Position numbers and translations under genes: made by a program. Below, one piece after another: positions 28,101 to 39,000 of a DNA stretch of 64,000 nt. Location of the stretch: the NCBI GenBank assembly GCA_965246785.1, contig CBDFFM010000020.1:266796-330795 (forward strand). The letters run 5' to 3'. The notes under the pieces are model-generated. The model had not been told where the DNA came from, did no database searches, and saw nothing but the letters and a program-made list of their open reading frames with translations. This DNA is from UBA1952 sp965246785 (GTDB taxonomy: Bacteria > Bacteroidota > Bacteroidia > Chitinophagales > Chitinophagaceae). Position 1 is the stretch's first letter; every line of letters starts with the position of its first letter.

Positions 28101-31100
28101 AACTAATGCGCCCGTACCCTCCATAGGCGGGTATATGCATGGAATCAGCCAATGCGCAGCTATTCAGAAAGCGCCTGTACTGGGCGTCGCCAAAGCATCT
28201 CTTCAGGTTATAATTGGCAAAGTTGCGTAGTGAACGAATGAAGAGGGGGTGGTCCCCGGCATAGCCGCCATACGTTGACATGCTGTCCGCAAAATCTTTA
28301 TATACCCCCTTAAACTCCGTACACGCAACACAGCCGGAAATGGGATTTTCCGTTTCCTCAGACATGGTCACCTTATTATTCCATCCGCTTAGGCTGTATT
28401 TTGTAATAAGGGCCGCCGTCCCCACGGTATCAGTACGACTCATGCCCAGCCGGAACATGAATCTGCCGATATACCCATCTGCCTGTGCCTGCGGGTCTTC
28501 CAGGTAGCAGTATACATGGTCAATATTCATCGGCCCGTCAGGCTGATAAAATGGAGATTGCCCACTGTTGTAGGGCGCGCCTTTGCTGGCATGCAGTGTG
28601 ACTACCAGTGAATCGGTGGCCGGGTTGGCCGTATTGTAAAACACCAGCCTTGTTATTTTGCTGGCGCTCACATAATTAGTGCGCAACCCGATAGTGGAAA
28701 CGCTGCCCAGTGCGGCGCTGATCTGCGATGCGAATAGATTGGTATTGCTCCAGCTCAGGCTGAAAGTATTAATGGTCGTTGTCGTCTGCTTAAGCGCATT
28801 TATTATCTGTCCGGTGTTAAAGAAGTCACGGACGAAGTCATAGTATGGCCCGCTACGGCAGGTACCTCTCGTAGTATTGTGGGTTTGATAATAATCATAA
28901 TTAAAGAGGTAGGGGTGGCAGAGGCCACTAAGCGATAATCCGGAGGATGTAATGGCATAGCGTACCTGCCAAGGCATGAATGCGCCGTTATGCACTTCCG
29001 CGCGGGCAATCATGGCCTGCAACGTATCCCGCAGACGAGTCATCTGGGCAGTATTTGCATAGCAGTTAGCCAGCTTAGCTGTCAGGCTGTCTTTGGAAAT
29101 TGCATTAAGTAAGCTGTCCGTGTAATGAACATACATGTGAGCAGTGTCCTCATAGCGGTGTTGCAGGGCAGTGTCGGTGATAAGACTGCTCCGGGCATAG
29201 AACAGCATATAGGCCAGCTTCGCCTGCATGGAGCTGTCGCCTGCAAAAAGCGCGAAAAAGCTGCCGGCCGAAGTATCTATTCCGCCCGTAGGTGTATACA
29301 TGACGGGGACAAGCGGGGGCGGTATCAGTTTTATCTGATAGGCGGTGTCACTGCAGCCGCTGCAGTCCGTGCTTCCAGCCGTCAGCGCCATGGATTTATA
29401 CTTTGCCCGGTTCTGCAGGTACATAGCGCGCAACTTATTGAAGTACAAATCCGCCGTCCGGTCATCCGGAAACGTAACGCTTTGTATGTTGCTTCGGAAG
29501 TACTGCTTCGCATCCGTATATGCCCCGCTTTGGTCGCTCATGCAGTAAGCCATCTCAGCGAGCAGCGTATCCATGCGCAGCCGCCCGCCCATAACGGTTT
29601 TTAGCGAGTCACCAACGCTAATGCCGGTGAAGGAGCTGAGCCGTGCGCGCAGTTGCGCATCCTTATTCACAATTTCATCCAGGTTAAAAAAGCCAGCCTT
29701 GATCGCCGTCCTGGAATCCGGAAAGCTCTTGAACCTGCGCTCAAAGGTGTCTATAAAGCAGTTCTGTAGTTTGCAAAATTCCGGATGCAATGGCAGGAGG
29801 GCCCTAGCGATATCATATTTGTACGCGCCGGCAGTGCGAAATATGGCAAGGAACGTATCACGAGGTATGCTTGCCAGATTTGTATAAGTGACGCCAAAGC
29901 GCGTGAAAGAAATGGCATTGAGCGCGGCAGTAACACACGGCGCGGTAGTCCGCCAAGCGGTGCTATCATTGAGCAGGTGTACAAAGATGGATTGAGACGC
30001 ATACAATGATGCGTTGTAAGGGCCCGGTGGTATCGATGTACCGGGTAAATATCCATACTTACCGTCAGGGAAAAGCTCCTCCTCCATTCTTCGCTCCAGA
30101 AGCACACATGGGTTATCCAGACTGTCCGGGCACGGGAAAGGCGTATTTTCCACCTCTTCCTTTATGAATTCCGCTTCTGTTTTGGTACATGCCGACCCGA
30201 GCGCAAAGAACGAGTCCACAGCGGCATAAATTTCGTCGGTTCGGATACTGAGCGTTTTATTGATACTATGCTTGCCTTTTTTCAGGGTCAGCGTATCTGA
30301 AACCGTGCTGGGAGGAATACTTGGATTGATGAGTACCCCGGTGGTCCCAATAGTCCCTGAGCGATGAAGCTCTAATACCCCGCAGTCATCAGTAAATGTG
30401 TAGTCATAGTATCCTTTAACCGATAAATCTATAGAGGTGCCGCCTGAGCTACATACCGGGTAGGGCACAAAGGCGTATTCATACTGGATATTGGTTAGCG
30501 CAGTTTCATCCATGAACAAGCTGCCGTCGTATATCTTCTGATGACCTACTACCAGTTGGGTGGCACTGTCCAGCTTATCTTCCCGGTACAAAGATGCATT
30601 AGGGACCTCCTCATTAAACATGATGGCGATTTTGGTTGTATCAACCGCTGCACCTGTTAATGAAGTGAGCACAGGGCGCCCGCGAAAATCTTTAATGGAC
30701 AATGATTGTTGTCCGTTCTGGTCCGTACTGACCGTTTTAGTATAATAACTGTTATAACCGGCATTGATGCCTAACATCCGGTCCAGCTCGCTCTGGTCTG
30801 CGCCCATGTATTGAATGCGCACGTCGTGCTTACGCCCTATCTGCAGGCTATCCCCTGCCCCACCGATAATATCTACGCGGTCACTGAATCCGGGTGACAG
30901 TTGTGTGTGTAAAAATGGAAAACCATTAGCTCTCGGGACGAACTTCTGCATGTCCGCCGTATCCGTATTTAATGGGGAATAGTATTTATTGGCGAGGGAA
31001 TTGTCTGTGAAAGGCGGCACAGTGTATTCATCGGGGCATTGATTCGGTTTTTGGTCAAAATCGGAAGCCGAATAGGGTGCACTGGTACTGCCGCTGATAC

Positions 31101-32346
31101 TTACGTGTTGCTGGAATCCGAAACTATCCGTCTGTACAACAGACGGAATCGTTGTGATTTCCGGGCGTCCTTCAAAGTCATATATCTTTTCCGTCACCAG
31201 TAGCTGAGACGGATTGCTGTTGAAACGGGTAATGGTCTGGCGATTTTTGAGCAGTCCGTCATAATAGCTTTGTACGTGTTTATATTTACCGCCTTCTGCA
31301 AACTGAATGGAATAGTTCCAGTTTATAGTATCGCCCATGTGCGCCTTGTCTATGTAGTACCGGTCGTTCGTCCCGATACTGCTGACAGTCGCGCTTGAAG
31401 TGCTTAGCGACCAGGGCCCGTAAATCGGATAGGTGTAGTTGGTTGAATCTACCCGTACCATTCGTACCCGGAAAGCCAGATAGCCGCGCGGATATACAAT
31501 AGGGATTTGATAACCGTTGCTATCGGTTACAATACGCGTCGCATTGTTCTTAAAATCAAAGAAAACCTGCGAAGCAGCTAACGGACTGCTCCCGGTTCCG
31601 TAATCATCCGCATAAGTCCACTCTAATTCGTACTGCGCAGGCGTTACTTTTCCAAGGTAAGGCGTAACGGATGGGAGCCAGCTAATATTGAGCAGGCCTC
31701 TGGCAGGGTCGTAACCAGGCGCGGTCATGTAGAGCCCCATATCAGCGGGCTGATAATGTGTTTTGAGATAGGGCTGGTACTGCATGGCCAACTCTATATT
31801 CAAATTTTGTCGGCGCACTACGGTCAAGGGTATGACGCCGGGGGTAAGTGAGTTGCCTTCAATAAACTGAATGACGGATAACTTGGCATTGTATAGCTTC
31901 GGGTATATTCTAAAATCCTGATCCTGGAAAGCGGAAAGGGAATCGGGGCTGTAGGCTACGGCGACCGTGTCAACAACAGAAAAATTATAGATCGTATCGT
32001 CAACTTTCGTACTGCCCTCCAGGATATACTCCATTTTATAGGTGTACGGGTGTGGAGGTAGATTTATTAATGAATGATCAATGCTGAGCTTAACCAATGT
32101 ATAATTACTCTTATACTTTATTTTGTCGGAAAAATTAGCATCTGTCAGCTCTGCATTTCTGGCGTCATGCTGTATGTAAAGCACATTATCTGACGGAGTC
32201 GTAATGCTCAAAGCTGATGAAGGCAGGATATTGCTGACTTCCCGGATTGGAAAGTGGGGATTCTGCCCTTTGGCCTGTGTAAACACGCATGCCCATGCAG
32301 CGAGTAACATAACGCGTAAGCAAGAACGTTGGAAACGGGCGTTCAT
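22111..32346 (-). CDS. Giant Rhs/YD-repeat polymorphic toxin with clan-CD-like peptidase tip
   Basis: With the ATG at 32346 the protein has 3411 residues and a signal peptide (MNARFQRSCLRVMLLAAWAC...AKG). The first 1900 or so residues are a beta-rich N-terminal region; YD repeats follow (MTYDAKGNVIL, MLYDGQNRL, YDLDGNIL, YDADGNL). A helical insertion of about 360 residues separates AQGNILAEY from SNHHMYGSSRLG. Another insertion of about 160 residues separates PFGELMVGRSF from FGFNGQ. The core ends with RLGRFWSVDPLTKKYPF. The last 200 residues are the toxin tip: LFAHGN and IIVLHSCLTGR have the His-Gly and Cys spacing of clan CD cysteine peptidases (caspase, CHAT or C80-like), an inference from motifs. 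The immunity gene follows. Confidence 0.9.
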   Translation of the reverse strand: MNARFQRSCLRVMLLAAWACVFTQAKGQNPHFPIREVSNILPSSALSITTPSDNVLYIQHDARNAELTDANFSDKIKYKSNYTLVKLSIDHSLINLPPHPYTYKMEYILEGSTKVDDTIYNFSVVDTVAVAYSPDSLSAFQDQDFRIYPKLYNAKLSVIQFIEGNSLTPGVIPLTVVRRQNLNIELAMQYQPYLKTHYQPADMGLYMTAPGYDPARGLLNISWLPSVTPYLGKVTPAQYELEWTYADDYGTGSSPLAASQVFFDFKNNATRIVTDSNGYQIPIVYPRGYLAFRVRMVRVDSTNYTYPIYGPWSLSTSSATVSSIGTNDRYYIDKAHMGDTINWNYSIQFAEGGKYKHVQSYYDGLLKNRQTITRFNSNPSQLLVTEKIYDFEGRPEITTIPSVVQTDSFGFQQHVSISGSTSAPYSASDFDQKPNQCPDEYTVPPFTDNSLANKYYSPLNTDTADMQKFVPRANGFPFLHTQLSPGFSDRVDIIGGAGDSLQIGRKHDVRIQYMGADQSELDRMLGINAGYNSYYTKTVSTDQNGQQSLSIKDFRGRPVLTSLTGAAVDTTKIAIMFNEEVPNASLYREDKLDSATQLVVGHQKIYDGSLFMDETALTNIQYEYAFVPYPVCSSGGTSIDLSVKGYYDYTFTDDCGVLELHRSGTIGTTGVLINPSIPPSTVSDTLTLKKGKHSINKTLSIRTDEIYAAVDSFFALGSACTKTEAEFIKEEVENTPFPCPDSLDNPCVLLERRMEEELFPDGKYGYLPGTSIPPGPYNASLYASQSIFVHLLNDSTAWRTTAPCVTAALNAISFTRFGVTYTNLASIPRDTFLAIFRTAGAYKYDIARALLPLHPEFCKLQNCFIDTFERRFKSFPDSRTAIKAGFFNLDEIVNKDAQLRARLSSFTGISVGDSLKTVMGGRLRMDTLLAEMAYCMSDQSGAYTDAKQYFRSNIQSVTFPDDRTADLYFNKLRAMYLQNRAKYKSMALTAGSTDCSGCSDTAYQIKLIPPPLVPVMYTPTGGIDTSAGSFFALFAGDSSMQAKLAYMLFYARSSLITDTALQHRYEDTAHMYVHYTDSLLNAISKDSLTAKLANCYANTAQMTRLRDTLQAMIARAEVHNGAFMPWQVRYAITSSGLSLSGLCHPYLFNYDYYQTHNTTRGTCRSGPYYDFVRDFFNTGQIINALKQTTTTINTFSLSWSNTNLFASQISAALGSVSTIGLRTNYVSASKITRLVFYNTANPATDSLVVTLHASKGAPYNSGQSPFYQPDGPMNIDHVYCYLEDPQAQADGYIGRFMFRLGMSRTDTVGTAALITKYSLSGWNNKVTMSEETENPISGCVACTEFKGVYKDFADSMSTYGGYAGDHPLFIRSLRNFANYNLKRCFGDAQYRRFLNSCALADSMHIPAYGGYGRISFPNSGYNSFADFRQALANSTDSINVRLIVLDSTASGERAVIDYSSIPYPLLRKFDGIINANGGQTGVAVTSNTGILLVPQNSISGATIDTVLAGTGLTYGSAASVYVKKGTKRYAYYRYTISPSGVMNNAQLSVAAALVDTNLYLHSVNGYWFPTVYATLNRDYYKPEKQQYLRYAYAMQAMSPPNILDTLQPSFLEANVAAFGGTAVSYVDPANPKRHTDLYFSAPKDTFSGYSVLEQIFGMAGTYLGSNHVFLPTTSNSATATTAPSGHSLKLYRCADGLYWYRYFGAGKKLYDVYVRMPQWVFENVHPQMTLAGVRHENGDSASRRFTLLLTRTGIPSDTFYAAGSTDFDLTWSRKLQDVMMGNEHPNGPDDPASGEVGSKPNCEQQRLDNAIYIGKTNYANYIDSFKHALRTAFYNHVMSHLGEKLWVEYADKRFAYTLYSYDLAGNLITTVPPAGVHPLNSTNAATVKSLRANKMVAATGLPAHDKVTHYEYNTANKPVRELTPDAGQKTMTYDAKGNVILSQTQRQKAGGLFTYMLYDGQNRLTETGQVQWADCPVFADQPLYNKVNSVWVKTAPPNACACENLTDSLWTFCAPNTANTYDNLLFAKKIRRLPRTDVVATVYDTALINMGAKPGMSVQQNLRSRITANMYFENVPPDTAGLPPVSNYTHATHYSYDVAGNVKTLVQEFPSLEATKQRFKRVDYEYDLISGKVNMLAYNRGFGDQFYQRYGYDADNRIVRAETSHDGFIWKRDAAYTYYQHGPLARVSLGDQRVQGMDYAYTIQGWLKSINGDRTDTLRDLGNDGRKSSVTPKDVYATTIDYFKNDYQPIGATPVSYLATTGKSLFNGNIARLTTDVTPCGPITAIFTYDQMNRIRRANYAKDSAGILQFNDWYASSYKYDLDGNILALNRKACNGNTMDSLIYSYPNGAHNNKLTNVLDYASYSPMPKLDLPQYTVTSATRFTYDADGNLTNDLTSNATGIKWNIYGKMTDLTSVGTPYHFQYDAMGNRVLKKNIYTSYNSQFEDMTYYVRDAQGNILAEYVGRDHFNTQAKIVTITGIRTSLTGGNPTGTWIGVLNGTGLTTNPAFVNYITGIGSSTLQFPAGVYLAASPSLLQHFINNAPKLSRTLCRYAAPLSAGTAGDGYVVADALLTAMADDHAADYHLSASEVLTQINHTILFHPDSEVQKHAMAQLISNLPSVAAATATYWGIGLNTAADSARLLYTFRTEMNGKGPEYLRDMLYGYYSSDTGLLRNWLREVTSDELYVAGVNDTAVSEWALHDGYVDMTRNALVNFGDAAAEARARYVGDKSLAGIYGFASWWGEGLSNVIAFSDGGEEGLATVAYLDDPLNYLQSLTSLQGPALLDTALAAIDDGSLDITGLATAAGTTLTAVQNASLSGAPYLLEQGIRLSNHHMYGSSRLGISYAGDYACSYDDVLGLIDIRNVIKPRHWYSYELNAPIKAGRLSPYGNGLDSAAQAVHDIGLKQYELVNHLGNVQETVSDKKYSKDINGDSIRDEFRAAPIMVYDYYPFGELMVGRSFDSAGLCVTLPTSWTEYIQTYEVNGGPLHPSGGGGAVSVGSAGLTTSTSYGTGVTTTGSAAGSGFSYTISGIPNPYITLGIKLSALAGAVQVRVYKGTGTSGVQLASANFNYTSPIPTMTVGTSFAPIMTLGTSTTGTITVTVTSVGSYSSSQAMFTVDSLFYTYAQSVHVPVFSTRCGNPVDQYEFGFNGQMKMNEIAGIGNHNQFKFREQDSRLGRFWSVDPLTKKYPFYSPFAFAGNRPVDAIDFEGLEPITLVQNQGDDRIIYSAAQKETDNTRVHLFAHGNIDRIANYVDGFSEILYMDAKSVDAMLKTKSDLWRNRKYGDQTIIVLHSCLTGRPSANKEKPNIAYLISIAPEFKNAYIIAPDEEDHYIGNKWFRTGEEIGPRKTNKDGKSIGMGHWLVYQNGILINMFNGNINPKSFIPQQSKAQKGTDQANHVNRQVQSRNGSR
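22961..23430 (-). repeat. Recombination block within the full Rhs gene, copy B
   Basis: This is the partner of 20794-21263, identical by eye over about 470 bp. It encodes the beta-rich insertion between PFGELMVGRSF and FGFNGQ, just before the variable tip, the position where tip exchange would occur. Confidence 0.85.
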
Positions 32347-32369
32347 AAGCAGGCACATTTGGAGTTGAA

Positions 32370-33086
32370 TTAAAGCGTATGTATGGAATAGCTCGCGTAG
32401 GTTGATTCTAAGTATTGCTTCAGTTCTTTGCTCTTCAAGAGTATGTGTTGTAGGTCGGCCGGTTGCTGATGCCGGTACTGGCTCATCCGCACGGTCTGGC
32501 GTACTAAGGCGGCATCGGCATGTATTCCGTTCAGGTATCGTTCAAGTACATAGGACATGCTGATAAGTTTTTTCGCGTGTGTGTCAAATGCGATTTCCAT
32601 GCTTTTAATCATATAATCACTTCGATAGCCTAACTTATAGGAGACTACATTACCAAGCTTTGTTCGTTGACGAATTGTAGCTCCCAATAAGAAAATGCTG
32701 TCTACTTGCTTTCCTGCACCGTCATTAGCAGCGGTCTCCATGATCCTGTGTATCAGGGTGTCTGAACGAAATTGTCTGTAACCCACTTGTTTTGTTTTCC
32801 GATGCACTTTGAACATGCCTTCTTTATTCAGGAAGGAGCATTCGTCTGTTCCACAGACGTACCGGACAGAGTCAGCATGAGAAGTATATATAAGGGCATA
32901 TTGTGCTGCTGAGTCTTTAGTTCCGTACTTCATTTCCGATTTTATACACAATTCATATGTATAATTATCGGCTTGTTTTATCCAGTTTATAATGTACATT
33001 AACTCTTTATCCTCATACGGATTATTTGCACCGGCTGCTGATAAGGCGGCTAGCGCACAACACGCCATCATTAGGTATCGGTACAT
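32370..33086 (-). CDS. Exported protein of the Rhs operon, 238 aa
   Basis: A signal peptide (MYRYLMMACCALAALSAAGA) precedes a mixed alpha/beta protein containing YTYELCIKSEMKYGTKDSAA, VSYKLGYRSDYMIKSMEIAF and a helical C-terminus. No lipobox or membrane segment is clear. It starts 6 bp after the stop codon of the 2154-residue gene and ends 23 bp before the Rhs start, so it is part of the same transcript. I do not recognise the family. A periplasmic helper for Rhs folding or export is plausible but unproven. Confidence 0.7.
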   Translation of the reverse strand: MYRYLMMACCALAALSAAGANNPYEDKELMYIINWIKQADNYTYELCIKSEMKYGTKDSAAQYALIYTSHADSVRYVCGTDECSFLNKEGMFKVHRKTKQVGYRQFRSDTLIHRIMETAANDGAGKQVDSIFLLGATIRQRTKLGNVVSYKLGYRSDYMIKSMEIAFDTHAKKLISMSYVLERYLNGIHADAALVRQTVRMSQYRHQQPADLQHILLKSKELKQYLESTYASYSIHTL

Positions 33087-33092
33087 GGGCGC

Positions 33093-36000
33093 TTAGGGCA
33101 TTTTATAGTGGGTTCCTCTGGATTCAGAAAGCGTCATAATACCCTGCTCTGTTTCTTTTTTAGTGCGAATAAGGTTGCCTTCGGCATCATACTCATAAAA
33201 TGTTGCGTAGTTATTCTCATCCAAAGTCGCCATGAGCTTGCGGGTAACCGGGTGGTACACAAATGCTTTGCTATTAGACTGCGCAGGATAAATGCGCAAA
33301 TCATCATAATAGTTACTCCCGTCCAATGAGAGCTTAAATGACTTATAGCCGGCCGGAACTCTGAAGTTTAGTTCATACTGCTGCCATCCATCAATGATGT
33401 TGGATTTGCTTACAAAGAGATTAGTAAGCTTTGCGGCGGATGGCGTACTGCTTATGACGGTGTCCATGATAACGGAGATATGTGCGCCATATCCTTGAGT
33501 CAGTGCACCTGTACCAATGCTCTGCGGGCGCATCCATATAGAAGCTACATAGCTCTGTCCCGTATCTAAGCCGAAGGAATATCCTTTGGCATTTGCTGCA
33601 TAGCCACTGAGCGGAATGATTACCGTATTATCCGTCTTCAGGCTATACGTGCCGGAATGTGTCTCGGCAGTACTGATGCTATAAGGCATCGAATTAGTTC
33701 CGGCAAGTGTTGAGATTTGATACAGGCTGCCCAAACCCGTCATATTGCCCAGATACGCGGCGAAGGGAGAATAAAGGAGCTGCATATACTGTTTCCGCAT
33801 GCTTGGTTTAGCCTGCAGGAGGGCATAGTCCTCAAAGCCGTCGAACAGCACCTCCCCTGCTCTGGCATTCTTTGCCACACATGCAGGAAGCTGCTGGTTG
33901 TACCCGTAAACGGCAGAATTATACCCAATACCCTCCTCCTTATTCTCAAGTTCTGCTCCATACCAGTTATACTTTGTTACTTCATTCGTCTTTACCCAAT
34001 TCTCATTATCTGAGCCGGCATAACGGCCGACCTTTCCGAGTAATATCTTTTTAGTAACCCGCCGTGGTAAGGCGGTAATCGACCCGATATTGCCCGTATA
34101 AGGGCCGGGCGTACTGTTATACCAAGTTCCTGGCCAAGTAACAGAAGCCGATCCTGTAAGTTGGCCGACAGCTATTGGAGTAACGGTACCATTATAATCA
34201 ATGTAAAATGAGATAGAACAGCACCCATTGTCATAATGGATGCCCATTATTGCCTTATCCCCATTCAAAAATGAAGGTATGTGGGGCAAATAAATTGGGC
34301 CTGTAGTGGGTGAAAAAACGTAGTGATAAAATGTGTGGGAAGGCGTGTCCCATCGTTCAATAGAAATTCTTTGGCTATCACATCCCCGGGTCAGTTTCGG
34401 CACGAAATAAAATCTGATAGTGTCGCTATACATATTTGTCGACGTGGCTGGTGCCGGCAGGACTTTGAATGTATCAAGGGCACACCCCGTAAAAACAGAA
34501 TCCGTATCTGCCGCATACTGACAGTAAGCCAGCGTATCGAGCTCCGTTTTCCAATAGGAAGCAGACTTAAACAAACCTGCTGTTCTGGATGCACCCGTAT
34601 TATAGTTTCGGTTTGTCAGGTTGAGCACTTCCATCTGGGGCCTGTAAATGCCGACTTTTCCGGTAACAAATGGATTCAATGAATCGCTTGTCAGGTTAGC
34701 TGCATATACCTGGCTGAGATTGTGGTTATAGCGGCTTGCACTTAGACTTAATAAATCAGGCAGGTTGTCCTTTAGTGAAGGGAAAATGTTTCCGGCATTC
34801 GTAGTCGTATAATGCTCTATAGACTCCCCAAGCCTGTTTCTGTTGCCCGATTGGACGACGCGGTAACCGACATTAGCGATGGTATGACCAATACTCCAGT
34901 CACCCGTTGCCTCGTAAGGCTCTCTCGTTGCCAGTACTACATAGCAATGACTGCTGTCGGATGTATATCCCATTACCCAGCTGCGCAAAGCACCCGGATT
35001 CCCAAGTTGAAGCATTACCTGGTCACCAGGTTTGTACATCGGCAGATCGTTATCTACGGGAGCCAATCCCACTGGCATATTGCTGGGTAACGGGTAGCTA
35101 TAGCTGTATGCTCCATTATAGTTGGCAAATCTTTTTACATAATCGCCAAATGTGTCAACCTTAACGCTGCTGAATACACCTTGAAGATTCTGGTTTTCGT
35201 AAGATGGCCCCATCTCTTTGTATGCCCAGTGAGCCGGATAGCTGACGCTATACTGCTTGTCTTTAAATTCATTATTCAGCGATGTAACGAGCGCATTTCC
35301 TGTCTGTGCATCAAACACTTCATTACGAAGCTCCGTAATGGCGCCTTGATTGTAACTGGTTACTTTATTAAGGATGCCATATTGTTGCACGATTTTGGTA
35401 ACCGTTGCTGACTTAAAAGTGACGCTGTTTTCAAATCCCCAAGGATAGGGAAGTGGTATAACGATAGGAACGACTCCTACGACGAAGCCATTAACATTCA
35501 CACTATAGTCGTCTGTTTCGGTGCGCTCGTACTTCTTCCGCGTATCTACCGTAATATCCGTTTCCAAGCCAAGCTTTTTACTGCTTATATTTAGCTTACC
35601 CTGCATGGGCGAATAGCTAAATACGGGTACGTCATTATTTAGCTGCCCGGGAACCCCTTGGTACTCGTTGTGCTGATAGGTGATTAGTTCTCTGGAATTA
35701 GCGCTCGTGTCTGGCTTTAGAACCCAGTGCTCGGTATTTAATGGTTTCCCATGCATATCATTGAGCGTAATAACAAAGCCTTGGGTTGCCCATTCATCTA
35801 TTTTAGTGTTTTGTAGTTTAAAAGCGTTATTGTCACCCTTATTAATTGAGCTGTACTGAGCTGAAACGGGATACTCCTTTGCCGTATAGAAATAATTGAC
35901 ATCTTCAAACTGGGACGACCGTCCTTCAGTTTGGTGAATAGAGCGGGCGGTCACTTTCCTATATCCTACTATCGGTGCAGGATAAAAGCTTTCGCCAATG

Positions 36001-39000
36001 GGAAGTTCCTGATACAAATCAACGGGGTCATTTGGAGGAAATACTGACCCCAACTGCGCATGAAAAGGCTTGGGCTCACGCTGTGGCAATTCATCTCCAC
36101 CCGTCACTGGCTCCCAGCTTGCTACGCCGCTACTGATAAACCCCTTTTTGTCTTCACGCTCGATAGTGTAATTGTATTCTTTTCCGTAGGAGGCCTGAAG
36201 CCCGCCACCCATCTTTACCCAGTTATCAAAAAAACTGATTTTTTTTACCCTTTGTCCCCCACCCATCTTCCGTAGCCCAGGACTGGTTAGCCGCACGAAG
36301 GCTTTTGCCAGATCTGCTTCCTTGCCAAGGGACTTATCCATATAGAACTCTAACGGGTTTTCCGCAGAATGAAATAACTCTCCAAATGAATTATACAAGC
36401 CGGTGACCACATTTACAATATCCGAGTTCTCCGGGTCCGAACCAGGAAACATAATATGCGGTAGATTATACCTGCCTATATTCAGTGCAGTGTAAGTAAT
36501 CGGACTTGCTGGATTGCCGCTGCCTTGAAGGGGCTGCGCCTTCAATTTTATATAGCCTCTTAGATTGTCGTTCGGGCAAATGCCAATAGAATCTACCTGC
36601 GCATATCCTTTGATAGGTTCATACTTGCCATTGCGCAATTCAACGGGCACATTATAATAGAGTAGGCCGGCACCCTTCAGATAATTATCCCGGAAACTGA
36701 GATTTGGGTTCTCTGCATTGATTCTTCTATTGAAATATAAATATAAATTAGGCTGGCTGGAAGAGTGGTATAATTCGGTCCCGTCGTCATAATTACTTGC
36801 GTGCCCTAATCCAACAAGCTTAAACATTTCCATTGCCTCCTTGTCCTGCACATATGCATAATCATCAGACTCATAGTCAACTTTAATTCCTCCCCCGGAC
36901 GGAAGACCGATATTAGTAAGCGACCAAGCTTGTGCATAATCATTGGTGGCCGGCGACTGTACGGTAAAAGGAAATTGATAGTTATTGAACTGTGTATCAT
37001 TGGGTTTGTAGCTGCCCCATCTGTCTTTTGACGCACTGCTGTAAGCATAGTTTTTATCACTATATCCGAATGTATAACCCGCGCTCATGTTTATATTGGA
37101 ATGCCCATAGCGCATCTGGATTTTCCGAAGCGTTAGCTTCCCAGTGTTAGCCGGGGCGTTTGGCACCCCAGGGCATAAGGTATAATCATAGCTGAATAAT
37201 ACTGTTTTTATTGCTTGCGCATTATTGCCATGCTCGAAGCGGTCGTGTTTATTGTACAGGACGATTGAATCCAGTTTGTAGGAACGCTGGTCACTATCTA
37301 ATGCCTTGGCCAGATACTGCGCATTGTTGTAAACGAGTGCGGAATTGCTTAGAATTTTGTTGTTGACACCCTTTGCATCACTCCTGGGAGAAACATAAAA
37401 TTCAGCTAGGTAATTTTTAGTTTCAACGGAATGGAGCATCCAGTTTTCACGCGAACCAATCAGGTAGGTAGCCTTATCATCATGGGTATCACTAATATAT
37501 CCTGGTATATACTGTGACTTATCCGAATCTATGGGCGCGCGCCAGCGGTAATCTTTGCTCTTACGCGTATAATTAAACTTTGTATAGGTCCCCAGGTCAT
37601 CGTCCGTGATGCCATCGCCAGTTACGTCAATATAATCGGAAGAAAGGACCCCGGTGAGCAGATGCGCGGACACATATGATGGTGTGACGGTTGAAGAGTA
37701 AAAGTTGTCAATACCATTTCCATTCCCTGGCTTATCATCCTGGTCAGGTTGGTAATTCACCAAATAGGTCCCCTGATTTTTTTGCGTGCTACCGATTGCG
37801 TAAATGGTCTCGCGTTGGACATTATTAATAACGGGGAGGCCATAGATATATCGCCGTCCATCTTTCTGCACCTGGACAATTTCAGTTATTTGCGAGGGCT
37901 TGCGTTGCAGCGCGTCACCGGTACCTGCACGAGCTATCTGCGTTTTAGGAATATTGGGATAGTTCTTAAAGCCGGCAGATTCATAAGATATGATATCCTT
38001 AGTATCCAGCAACAGTGCCGTATCTTTTAGAGCAGCATATACCGGGTAAATGTGATTTGCGCGGGTGACACGTGATGCCCCTCCGGGCTTCATAATTCCG
38101 ATACCGTTCATGGCTTCAGGCTTAATAATCTGCTGGCCCCCGATGCCGTTCAGATATGACTGGTTATTCTCCGTTAATTCGCCCGCCTCTTTAAAGTAAA
38201 CATTCTCATAGTAACCGCTGCTTTCCGGTGATTTAAACGGGCGGCTGTACTCATCCCAAGGCCCGGATTTTATTTCAGTCGTGGAAGTTTTATACTCGCC
38301 CCCTACTTCAAATAACTCGCCTAAAGCACCTTCAAGATTAATATCATAAGCATGTCCGCCGCCTTCTGTCACAGGGTCATACACGCTGCCAATATCGTTA
38401 CGATGCGGGCGGAAAGATCCGCCGGTGCCCTGCCCAGCCACACTATAGACATCATAAGTCAGGTGCGACTGAGGCAGAAGGTCCATTGTTGAGTTATACA
38501 TTCCATCCTTTTCTCTTGAGAAATCGAGCAAGTCGTGGCCACCCGGGTCAGCACGTTCCAGATTGAGGTAGCCATAGCTTTTACGGGAACCATCGGGTTG
38601 AAAGCCCGTTTCCATAAATGAGCCGAATATCTTTCCATGTCCGTAAAATCCAAACATCTCCCCACCTAACTTAAGCTGACCCGAATATGAGTTGGAATAG
38701 GAGGGGTTTGTAATTACAGCTGTATGATTCTGAAGGCCAATTGGTACATATGTACCTGTAGAAAAGCTGGAGCCTGCTCCCGTTGTACGCTCGCTCATGG
38801 ATACTTTCACGTCCATGCTGCGGTAATTATGAGTGCCTGAACGGGGATTATAATTCCCCCCGGTATTTAAGTTAAAGCTTGCACCCGCGCTTATGTCACT
38901 AGTTGCATTGAAATTCAATCCAATTCCAATTTGAGCACCATAATTGATCGTTGCACCTGTCTGCGAACCAACAGAGGTTCCTAGGTTCAGCCCGCCGTTG